A stretch of 64,000 bases of DNA, from assembly GCA_037349105.1 (NCBI GenBank), contig JAYJMM010000004.1:3809001-3873000 (forward strand). Reading direction: 5' to 3'. Each line of letters begins with the position of its first letter. Position 1 is the first letter of the stretch. Made by a program: the position numbers and the translations under genes. This DNA is from Limnomonas spitsbergensis (Eukaryota > Chlorophyta > Chlorophyceae > Chlamydomonadales). Below the pieces are notes generated by a model that saw only the letters and a program-made list of their open reading frames with translations, was not told the origin of the DNA and ran no database searches. Below are positions 27,790 to 37,564 of this stretch, in pieces.

Positions 27790-27960
27790 GCTTCAAGTCC
27801 ACTAGAGGAAAGCTGAACCAAAGCCGCCAAAGTGTTCCGATTGGGACCAAACCTGGACCAGCCTGCAGATAGCAGCCCAAGCAGTATGGCATACCATGCT
27901 TAAGGCCTCCAGCCTGAGCCGGTAAGTAGCTGAAATGTAGCTGAAACGTTGTTGAGTGAC
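27790..27960 (+). mobile_element. MITE copy
   Basis: Diverged copy with GGGACCAAACCTGGACCAGC, AGCAGCCCAAGCAG and GTAGCTGAAATGTAGCTGAA. Confidence 0.55.
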
Positions 27961-28484
27961 GAAAGAAGCAAGTCTGCGTTGCGTATTTCAAGGCCATGCC
28001 ACCACATCAATTATATTTTAGGTAAAACGACCACCAAATAGTAGATGACGGTGCTCATTTTAGCGTGTTTCAGCTACAGTTTAGCTACATCACGGCCTGC
28101 GGCCAAGGTGGCCAAGGTTGGTATAGTGTGCAACAAACTAAACTGGATCGTCATTGCCCTCGCGGATCATGAAGTCAGGTACCAAAACCTTCCAACCCTT
28201 AGCATCCTTTAATCCTAATGCACACCTTGATCCTGCTCGTAGCATAGCATGGCCTTCAGTTGACCTAACGGCCTCTTGGCCTCCTCCTGGGGAAATAGGG
28301 AAGACACAGATCAGGAGGGAGGGGGGAGTATTCTTGTGCTTTGTCATTAGTGTTGTGTGCAATTTGCAGTGTTTCCCGGTGTGAAAAGTGTCTCAACAGA
28401 TGGCCGTGTTTCCAGCTTGACTTCCCCCCGTTATTTCTACGTGTTTCCCTATGATTTGACGATCGCGTTTTTTCCATTTGTTTT

Positions 28485-29100
28485 CAGCGTTTCCCCTGTT
28501 TCAGCGATTTCAGCGTTTCCCCTGTTTCAGCGATTTCAGCATTTCCCCTGTTTCAGCGATTTCAGCGTTTCCCCTGTTTCAGCGATTTCAGCGTTTCCCC
28601 TGTTTCAGCGATTTCAGCATTTCCCCTGTTTCAGCGATTTCAGCGTTTCCCCTGTTTCAGCGATTTCAGCGTTTCCCCTGTTTCAGCGATTTCAGCATTT
28701 CCCCTGTTTCAGCGATTTCAGCGTTTCCCCTGTTTCAGCGATTTCAGCATTTCCCCTGTTTCAGCGATTTCAGCATTTCCCCTGTTTCAGCGATTTCAGC
28801 GTTTCCCCTGTTTCAGCGATTTCAGCGTTTCCCCTGTTTCAGCGATTTCAGCATTTCCCCTGTTTCAGCGATTTTAGCGTTTCCCCTGTTTCAGCGATTT
28901 CAGCGTTTCCCCTGTTTCAGCGATTTCAGCATTTCCCCTGTTTCAGCGATTTCAGCATTTCCCCTCTTTCAGCGATTTCAGCATTTCCCCTATTTCAGCG
29001 ATTTCAGCGTTTCCCCTGTTTCAGCGATTTCAGCATTTCCCCTCTTTCAGCGATTTCAGCATTTCCCCTGTTTCAGCGATTTCAGCATTTCCCAGTGTTT
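28485..29100. repeat. 26-bp minisatellite, about 23 copies
   Basis: Unit TTTCAGCGATTTCAGCGTTT plus CCCCTG, with GCG/GCA alternation at one site, so G- and A-type units are interspersed. Period 26 is not a multiple of three, yet all three plus-strand frames stay open, giving long apparent proteins that are not genes. Confidence 0.95.
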
Positions 29101-29237
29101 CCAGTGGCGTGCAGCATCTGGTGCAGCATGGAGATCTCATCACCTCTGTGCAGCAGGGGAGTGAATGACACCCTTCACAGCCAACCTCGAAGCAAAGCAG
29201 GCAGTCACCAGCCATGCACCCAACGCCTCACCGCTGG

Positions 29238-29368
29238 GTTCAGGGTTCAGGTTCAGGGTTCAGGGTTCAGGGTTCAGGGTTCAGGGTTCAGGGTTCAGGG
29301 TTCAGGGTTCAGGGTTCAGGGTTCAGGGTTCAGGGTTCAGGGTTCAGGGTTCAGGGTTCAGGGTTCAG
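29238..29368 (+). repeat. TTCAGGG heptamer array (telomere-variant-like)
   Basis: About 18 near-perfect TTCAGGG heptamers, one base away from the plant/algal telomere heptamer TTTAGGG. Flanking DNA carries degenerate GGGTTTAGGG and GGTTGAGGG motifs to about 29560. This looks like an internal array derived from telomeric sequence. Confidence 0.9.
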
Positions 29369-30148
29369 ATTGAAGGATTCAAAGTCAAGGGTTTAGGGTT
29401 GGAAATCGCCAGTCATGCACCCAGCGCCCCACCGTTAGGTTGAGGGTTAAAGGCTTATGTTTGAAATCTCCAGCCAGGCACCTTGTGAATGGGCGCTTGG
29501 ATAAGGGTTACAGGTTTAGGAGTTGGAGTATAGGGTTCAGAATTCGGCATTCAGGATCCAGGGTTGGAATGACCAGCCATGCAACCTGTGCCTGACTTTG
29601 AATGCGTTATTTAAACAGTATCCTACCACTCTTCAACTTTCTAATATCGCTATGGTTCTGATTCAGCGGCTCACCATTGCCTATTTTAGCACAATCCAGC
29701 CACACCTCAGCTACATCATGGCCTACAGCTATATGGTTCTGGTCAAGCAAGCCCTGCAGCCTGGGCCACAGACCCTAGGCACGACAAGGTCTGGCCCCAG
29801 TAGGCACCGCCAAGCAGTCCCCCACACGTGGTCTTGCACGCACGTGTCCCCCCAAGGAGACCGGTGCAGCAGGCCCTGCTGCTTGTGCGCCCTTTCAGAC
29901 CATCAGGGTTTAGCCCTCATCTGCCCTGGTTGAGCCGCCTGGGGGTCCCCCAAAGGGTGTCGGGCACGCACTGAAATATACGCTGGTAGTGAGGGCTGCA
30001 CAGGCTGGCAGGATTGCAGGTGGGTCCCTGCGGGCATCAACAACACCCCCAAAAGGTGAGCCCCCCAAAGGTGGTCCCCCCAAAGGTGGTCTAGTACACA
30101 CTCTAACGGAACGCTGTGGTCCTTACCTGTGTGCACAGATGTCCTTAC
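29369..30148. other. Non-coding stretch with MITE pieces
   Basis: No exon recognised. MITE-like blocks (CACACCTCAGCTACATCATG near 29700, and CACTGAAATATACGCTGG near 29970) and short duplications of AAGGTGGTCCCCC near 30070 are visible. Confidence 0.35.
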
Positions 30149-33100
30149 CTGCATGAACAGTCGTGCAGCGCAGCCCAGGAGATCCAGTCCTTCCACCACA
30201 GACATGGCTGATGTGGGGGCATATCTGTTGAGGAGGAGGGTGAGGGAGGCGGGACTGAGTCAACCTGTATGAGGGGTCCAGTCCCGCCACCTCACACAGG
30301 GCAGATGTGGGGGCATATCTGATGTGGAGGTGTGTGAGGGAGGAGGGACTGAGTCAAGCTGTATGGGGGGTCCAGTCCCGCCACCTCACACTGGGCTGAA
30401 ATGGGAGCGTAGCTGATGTGGAGGCGTGTGAGGGAGGAGGGACTGAGTCAAGCTGTATGGGGTGTCCAGTCCCGCCACCTCACACAGGGCAGATGTGGGG
30501 GCATATCTGATGTGGAGGTGTGTGAGGGAGGAGGGAGGGAGTCAAGCTGTATGGGGGGTCCAGTCCAGCCACCTCACACAGGGCAGATGTGGGGGCATAT
30601 CTGATGTGGAGGTGTGTGAGGGAGGAGGGACTGAGTCAAGCTGTATGGGGGGTCCAGTCCAGCCACCTCACACTGGGCTGAAATGGGAGCGTAGCTGATG
30701 TGGAGGCGTGTGAGGGAGGAGGGACTGAGTCAAGCTGTATGGGGGGTCCAGTCCAGCCACCTCACACTGGGCTGAAATGGGAGCGTAGCTGATGTGGAGG
30801 CGTGTGAGGGAGGAGGGACTGAGTCAAGCTGTATGGGGGGTCCAGTCCAGCCACCTCACACTGGGCTGAAATGGGAGCGTAGCTGATGTGGAGGCGTGTG
30901 AGGGAGGAGGGACTGAGTCAAGCTGTATGGGGTGTCCAGTCCCGCCACCTCACACTGGGCTGAAATGGGAGCGTAGCTGATGTGGAGGCGTGTGAGGGAG
31001 GAGGGACTGAGTCAAGCTGTATGGGGGGTCCAGTCCAGCCACCTCACACTGGGCTGAAATGGGAGCGTAGCTGATGTGGAGGCGTGTGAGGGAGGAGGGA
31101 CTGAGTCAAGCTGTATGGGGTGTCCAGTCCCGCCACCTCACACAGGGCAGATGTGGGGGCATATCTGATGTGGAGGTGTGTGAGGGAGGAGGGAGGGAGT
31201 CAAGCTGTATGGGGGGTCCAGTCCAGCCACCTCACACAGGGCAGATGTGGGGGCATATCTGATGTGGAGGTGTGTGAGGGAGGAGGGACTGAGTCAAGCT
31301 GTATGGGGGGTCCAGTCCAGCCACCTCACACTGGGCTGAAATGGGAGCGTAGCTGATGTGGAGGCGTGTGAGGGAGGAGGGACTGAGTCAAGCTGTATGG
31401 GGGGTCCAGTCCAGCCACCTCACACTGGGCTGAAATGGGAGCGTAGCTGATGTGGAGGCGTGTGAGGGAGGAGGGACTGAGTCAAACAGTACGTCAGGGA
31501 AGGTAGGCTGACTCAGGCAGCTGTAAAGGGGAGGCATGAGTTAGGCTAAATAGCAGAGGTCGTTTTAGTGCGCACCAGATCATCTTCGAGGGACCGCCAG
31601 GCGGAAAGAACTGGGACAACGATCTTAACTCTAAACTGGAACCAAAGCTAGAGTGGTCTACAAATACTGCTTGTTTCAGGCTGCTTCAGCTACAATGCAG
31701 CTACATCACACCCTGCACCTGGGGGGCCTGGTGCAACAAGGCCTGCAGCTTAGACCTCTGGCAGAAGGTCGAAATCAAGGTTGGCTGCCCATCGTCCCAG
31801 GGGTGGCTGCCCAGCGGCCTGTCAAAGGTGGCCGGGTGCGGGCTGAAATAAACATTGTGGCCTACTGCCGGTGGCTTGAGCAGCAGGCACCTCTCAGCAC
31901 CAAGCCCAGGGCTGCAGGCTGTGATGCAAGTGAAGGTTAGCCAAATCACGCTAACAGAAGCATGCCGCTAAATAGCACGGATGCCCAAGTGCCGCTGGGT
32001 GTCCCCATGGGCTCATACGAGACTGAAGCCCGGTTTGTATAGACGGAGGCAGCTGGGCATGCTACAGAACAAACAGAGATTTAGCGCTTCCTTGGGGGGA
32101 AATTGATGTGGGGAAACAGCATTCCTAGGGGAAAGGATATGGGGAAGAAAGTGCCCTAGGGGGAACGATGATCTCCTCTGAAACTGCCTCCTTAGGGGAA
32201 ATTATGTGGGGGGAACATTTCTGAGCAAAGGATTGTGCACATTCAAGACAGCCTCTCCATGGGGAAGTGATACGGGGGAATCGACCCTTGGAAAGGCAGT
32301 GTGCTCCTATGAAACAGCTTCATTCCCTAGGGTGAAATGATACGGGGGAAAAGGAAACCTTGGGGAAACAATGCGCTCATCTGAAACAGCTTCCATTGGG
32401 GGATATAGTTTCCCTAGGGGGCAAAGATCTGATATCTGTCACAGCGCCCCTAGGGGAGTCGTGACAACGGGCGTAAGCTGAGGGAGCACCAGCGTAGCTG
32501 GCAGTTGCAAGGGCGAGGAGCGCCCGGTGACATGAGCAGGACCCATTTTACGTGTGCCTGGAACAGTGCGCAGTGCCCCCAGCAGTACCCACTTCCCCAG
32601 TGCAGCTAGCAATGCCCAGTGCCACTGACAGTGCACAATGCCCAAGGAGCCATTGGCAACTCCCAGTGCCACTTGCTGTACCCATGCCCCCATGCGTCAC
32701 TAGCAATTAGTCTCATCCCCGAACCGTATTTTTGGCACCTGCCCCATGCATCGAAAGTGATGCCCCGATGGACTGGACTGGACTGGACTGGACAAAACCT
32801 TCAAAAATAAAACGCAGCATTGCACATTGCCCCAGTGCAGCTAGCAACGGCCATTGCTTCCAGTATTACGTAAGGCCAATAGAAGCATCCATTACCCCAG
32901 GGCCACCCGCACGCCCTAGAGCCACTAGCCATGCGCAATGCCCCTAACTGTGCTTGGGGCCACACACAGTGCACGGAGCCCTAGCCGTGTCCAGAGCTAA
33001 CAGCCGTGTCCAATCATGTTTGTTTTGTTTTAGGGGGTGCCGGGTTCCAGCTCTGTTAGGATGTTGCCACACACACAACTAGCAAATACGCACCTGAAGC

Positions 33101-35952
33101 GCTCGGAAAGCCTGAGGGCCCAGTCTGGCACTCCCGCCACCAGCCTTACCAACTCTAGGGTCTGCAGGGCAAAGGGGGCCAGGGTTCAAGGTTCAGGGTC
33201 TGGGGGTTCAGGGTCCAGGGTCCAGGGTCTGGGGTCTGGGGGACTGCGGGTCAGGGTTCTGGGTTCAGGGTTCAGGGGTGCATGGGTTGAGCTGGAGGGT
33301 TCCAACTTCAGCGTTGAAGCTCAAGTGTAAAGAAACGTGAGGCAGGTGTTGGGATTGGCCCACCATCACATGACACCCCATCCCCACCACTGGGCCGATG
33401 GGGACCAGACCTGGACCGGCCTACAGCTGGTGGCCCAAGCAGCAGGGCTTGCTGCACCATGCCCCCCCCCCCAGTTGCAGGCCGTGAAGTTGCTGAACTT
33501 GAGCTGGATTTTAGCTGAACTCCATCCGGTTCCTGAATGGCTTTTAACTAAATCCCCTCCAATACTAGACAGTGGCTGTCGCCTGCAATGACGTGACAGC
33601 AATGGCTACGAGCCAAGCAGATCCACCTGGCCTCCTAAAGCGCCGGCTGGAGTCACACTTTGTGGTGGGTGTGGGAGTCTGTGGGAGTGTGATAGTGTGG
33701 GGCTGTGAGAGAGTGAAAATATGGGAGTGTGGGGGGTGGAGTATGGAAGTGTGGGAGTGGGAGTGTGGGAATGTGTGAGTGTGCGAGCGTAGGTGTGTGG
33801 CCGCAGGGGGGCAGGGACCCACCTTGCCGAAGGTGGCCGCCCGCCACACCAGCTGGCTGAAGGTGGGCATGTGCGCTGCACTTGCCAGCATGAGGACCAA
33901 TACCTGAGGGCATAGGAGCAGCGAGTGGTACAGATAGAGCCACTGGCAGAGGTAGTGGCACTGGCCAGCATGGGTGTTCAAAACCTGAGGGTGCAACATC
34001 TGGGGGCCGCGACACCTGGGGGGTCCATGAGCCGGCGGGCATGCAGCATCACTCAGCCATGAAGAGAATATATTTGAATCATGGGCTGGATGCAATCAGG
34101 GAGTGATTGAAACATTGATTGATAATTCATGTCCAGATCCATGTCCAGATCCATGAGTGAACCCACTCCTGATCTATTACAGTCCGCTTATGCCCAGAAC
34201 AATTCCCAGAACCCCATCCCGGGGGTCCAGTGTGGCTATTCGTGCACACCAGACCACCTTTGCGGGACCGCCAGGCTGCTACCACCAGGCCAATAGGGAC
34301 CAAATCATACCCGGCCTAGGGTGGGTGGCCCAAGCAGCAAGCATCTTGCTGCACCAGGCTCACCCGTCGATTGGCCAGGATGTAGCTGAAGAGTAGCAGA
34401 ATAAACGGTGCCACAGTCTCCAGGGATCGCATGGACTAAATGATGGGACCCATGGGGAGGACATCAGCTCAGCATTGAGCACCTTCCATTGTATCCAATT
34501 ATCCTGGTTCAGCTACACTGAAGCTACATTTCAGCTACCTCCTGTCTTCCGGCCGGACGCCCCATGCGCGGCCTGAAGCATGCTGCATGAACCCGTGCCT
34601 GCAGGCCAGACGGCCAGTCAAAGGTTTGCCCCAATCGGACCCTTAGCGTCCCGCCCCCCGCAGGCAGGCCTTATGCTGCCTCAGGCAAGCCCCCAGTCGG
34701 CAAGCCACACACCTGGCATATTGCAGCGATCGGCAGTGAAGCATCGGTGACCAGCAGCGCGTAGAAAGCGTCTGAGCCGGTGTAGATGCGCCGCAGGCAG
34801 TCACCCACAGCCCAAAGGTGTGTATATACCTGGATAGGGTGGGGGCATGCGCACATGGGTGTGGGGGTCGGGGGCGGAAGGGCTTGGATTTAGATAGGCA
34901 CGTCTACCAGGGCCAGACTGTGGGCCCCTCAACCTACTATGCGATACTTCCTCTCTCTCTTTCTCTCTCACTCTCTTTTACTCTTTTTCCCGATCTCTCT
35001 CTTTCTTGCTCTCTAATTCTTCCTTTCTCATTATAGCTCTCTCTCTTTCTTACTCTCTCTTTCTTGCTCTCTCTTTCTTACTCTCTCATTCTTGCTCTCT
35101 CTTTTTTTTGCTCTCTCTTTCTTCTTTTTTCTTCCTCTTTCATCCTTTTTCTCTTTCTTTTGGGGGAGTGGCACATACACTTGTGGCTGGAAAGCCTACA
35201 AATCGTGCGAGAGGCATGCAGGTTCGGACCCTGGGGGGGCGATATGAAGACATACGGGGCCAAAGAACAATACCATTGTTAGCACAGGTCCTTCAGCTTG
35301 AACAATAAAGTTGTATTCAGGGGTGTATCCCTTTTTAAATCGTGAATTTTTAACTATTGCCCCTGGGACAGAATATGTCAAGTGCAAAGCTTGTGCATGG
35401 TACACTTGATTACTCCCTCAAGGACTATCATGACACCATTGAACGTGATGTAACGACTGAAGTGCCATACTTGCGCTCCATCAAGCTTGAAAGTGCATGG
35501 TGGGTGGGGCACATGCATGGTGCTGTAGTCATGGGTCGTGATGAGGATAAACCGTGCCATGCACGTGCACCACCTAGCTTGCATGAGGCTGTGCTGACGC
35601 GCATGTGCAGCTGTGACGTAGCTTTATATCTCAGTATCAGCTCTGAAAGAAAGAAATGCTAGCAATATTGGCTGTTAAACTGGCATGCGCATGGGGTGTG
35701 TGCAGGCTTGCTCCCTAGTGGTATGCCAGCGCTTTGGAAGGACTGTAGGTGCAGTGGTGCACACACCTCGTGTTCGTTGTCGATGAGGGTCGGGGAGGCT
35801 TTGGCGATGCATTGCTGCAGTTGTCTGACAGAATAGTTAAGGCGGGCCTTCCAAAATGAGATGACGTCCTGGAACAGCGACGCCTGTTTTTTCGACGAAC
35901 CCCGTTGTTGCGGGTGGTGTTGCTGCAGCATCGCTACCTCGGTGACGGTCAT
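30149..35952 (-). CDS. Unidentified multi-exon gene
   Basis: Three clean exons, all phase 0 with good splice sites: 35952-35767 (ATG start, 62 codons, ends GAG|GTGTGT), 34829-34713 (39 codons) and 33903-33823 (27 codons, ends AAG|GTGGGT). A fourth probable exon is 30224-30149 (ends CATGCAG|GTAAGG), but its acceptor phase does not match exon 3, so an exon may be missing. Later exons and the stop were not found. Exon 1 is Gln-rich and then helical (LFQDVISFWKARLNYSVRQL). The following parts are hydrophobic or helical (HLWAVGDCLRRIYTGSDAF, VLVLMLASAAHMPTFSQLVW). I recognise no family. Intron 3 holds the 94-bp array, intron 1 a long CT tract, and both exons 3 and 4 have decoy copies next to them. 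Confidence 0.55.
30207..31490. repeat. 94-bp satellite array, about 13.7 units, with 658-bp higher-order period
   Basis: Tandem 94-bp units of two types. Type A has CTGGGCTGAAATGGGAGCGT; type B has CAGGGCAGATGTGGGGGCAT. The blocks at 30416-30698 and 31074-31356 are the same arrangement 658 bp (7 x 94) apart, which indicates block duplication. The left end runs into the 5' edge of exon 4 of the minus-strand gene. GATGTGGGGGCATATCTG is shared by that exon edge and the B units. Confidence 0.95.
31560..31870. mobile_element. MITE-related sequence next to the 94-bp array
   Basis: TAGTGCGCACCAGATCATC with AGGGACCGCCAGG at the left, GCTTCAGCTACAATGCAGC in the middle and GCGGGCTGAAATAAACATTG at the right. 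Probably two overlapping family copies. Confidence 0.45.
31980..33030. other. Simple-sequence-rich intron segment
   Basis: From 32085 to 32440, irregular GGGGAAA/GGGGGAA motifs recur every 30-60 bp. From 32540 to 32960, CAGTGCC and CCACTAGC motifs recur. A short GGACT run lies at 32768-32793. Nothing coding is seen. Confidence 0.5.
33370..33530 (+). mobile_element. MITE copy
   Basis: CACCACTGGGCCGATGGGGA, GACCGGCCTACAGCTGGTGG and GCAGCAGGGCTTGCTGCACC match the family core. It lies in intron 3 of the minus-strand gene. Confidence 0.65.
33961..33991 (-). pseudogene. Partial copy of exon 3 of the minus-strand gene
   Basis: On the minus strand, CCCTCAGGT followed by an exon-like start and CATGCTGGCCAG mirrors the real exon 3 junction at 33881-33910 (CCCTCAGGT ... 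CATGCTGGCAAG). The offset is about 80 bp on the 5' (intron) side. It keeps the AG acceptor. Confidence 0.65.
34240..34410 (+). mobile_element. MITE copy
   Basis: GTGCACACCAGACCACCTTT, GGGACCGCCAGGC, GGGACCAAATCATACC and GATGTAGCTGAAGAGTAGC in family order. Confidence 0.65.
34948..35160 (+). repeat. CT/CTTT pyrimidine tract
   Basis: More than 200 bp of almost pure pyrimidine (CTCTCTCTTTCTTACTCTC type) in intron 1 of the minus-strand gene. On that gene's sense strand it is a purine tract, so it is not a polypyrimidine splice signal for it. Confidence 0.9.
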
Positions 35953-37564
35953 TCTTCACATCCATCCCACTTGGATCGTGATGCATGCATTCATTTCAAT
36001 TGGGGTGGGTTTCACTCTCTGACCCCCCTGAAGCACCTCCTCGGGACGGGTGCGGGTATCTGTGTGTGTCAGCAATCGATAGATTGCCCCGGCTGTTTTC
36101 GATGGCCGGACATGCCGCCACACGAGCATTACTAGATTAATCGACTGGTGATATTTTCGCCAAAAAGGTAGCATCGGTAGAGGAATTCGCCTCACATCTC
36201 CAACTGTCAAATGTGTGACGGGACATGTTGGGACAAACAGGTTCGGTTTTAATATTCGTTAGTTTTACAAACTCACATGAATCCCGAGTCGCAATCACGT
36301 CAGCTTTGATGGCTTGTCCCGTTTGTTTGCATCCTCTTCCTTTCAGGTGTGGCTTCCTTAGACTCCTCGTATTTCAAACATTCAAAAAACCTGAGGCCCA
36401 CTAGACGCTGGGCAAGGCAACGTCGATTTCAACAGACATGCAGAATTGATCGCATCCCTGCCAACTTCGCTGCAACAGACAGACGACTGCCGTGTTCTAG
36501 GCCACGTTGCTCCGAAGAGGCGTCGCCAGAGATTTCGAAGGTAAAGCCATCAATGGCCGATGCTTGATTGCTGTCACAATCGTGCACAGGTTGAAGCATT
36601 TGTTCGTGGCTTTGATTCTTGTGGGTCCTCATCCATGACCAGCTCTGCCTCAGGAACCTGCTTGGGAAGATTCCAGCTGCGCAGTATTACCTTATACCAG
36701 GCCGGGGATACAACACCTGAATGCCGGCCAAACCAGGTGAGCCTGTGCTGGTGCACCAGGCAACTTAACCAATGATTTCGACAGTACTTGCACTGGTTAG
36801 CCACTGCTAGGGCATAGTGAACCAGTGGTAGTCATGCAGATTTGTTGCATAGTATCCCTGGATTCCCTACCGGGCGGGCTACGCACGACCTTGCATCTTT
36901 CGGTAAAATTTCAACCTGTGTAACTAAATGCATAGATGCTGTATTTTGTAGAGACCTCTGCAGCTCTGCCCATGTATGGCAAACCTTGCGGCCGAGGTGT
37001 GGGGAGGCTGCCACCAGAGGCCACCACCTGGTTGCCACCAGTTTCCAGCTTATCTAGTTCCCAGCTCATCCCCAAATCTCCTCTGTCCTAGATGACTGAT
37101 CAGATATCCCTTCACATCCCTCCTCCACGCTGTCCCCTACCTTCACTTCCAGTAATGTGCACACGCCCCTCGGCTACGCTGCACTGTTTATTTCAGGGGC
37201 GTTTCAGCTACATTTCAGCTACTCCTCGGCCTATGGCCTATGGGCTATGGCCGATGGCACCTGTTTTAGCAACCCCTGCTGCCTGGGCCGCTGGCTTAAG
37301 GCTGACCCACATTTCAGCTACTTTTCAGCCTACGGTGGAAGGGGCCTACCTGTTGCAGGAGACCAACAACCCTTCCTGCTTGGACCACTGGCTTGAGGCC
37401 GATCCTCGTTTGCTCTCCAACAGCCTTTTAAAGGTGGTCTGACACACTAAAATAAAACCCCTCCCTGCTGCTCTCCCTCCCGCCCTAGTCCCTACCCCAC
37501 CACTGTGCCTCAATCCTGTTCACGCGTTCAACAGGTCCACGCGCTACCACCCTGCCCGGTGTAG
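35953..37564. other. Region between the minus-strand gene and the HRDC gene
   Basis: Two stretches (about 36350-36545 and 36600-36680) have protein-like composition, but the strand is unclear and no family is recognised. They could be 5' exons of either neighbour. 37186-37451 is a MITE. Confidence 0.3.
37186..37451 (-). mobile_element. MITE copy, extended
   Basis: Left end TGTTTATTTCAGGGGCGTTT, repeated TTCAGCTACATTTCAGCTAC and a GGCCTATGGCC palindrome. The right end is GGTGGTCTGACACACTAAAATAAAAC. It is longer than the 190-bp norm, probably through internal duplication. Confidence 0.65.

Noticed and set aside
28357..29373. 338-residue Phe/Ser-rich frame
   Set aside because: Translation of the 26-bp array and the TTCAGGG array.
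30207..31490. CRISPR-like array
   Set aside because: Units are directly adjacent 94-bp repeats without unique spacers, in a eukaryotic intron.
35357..35662. 101-residue plus-strand open frame
   Set aside because: It lies inside intron 1 of the minus-strand gene. No family, no splice sites and no array. It could be an old transposon remnant but cannot be supported.
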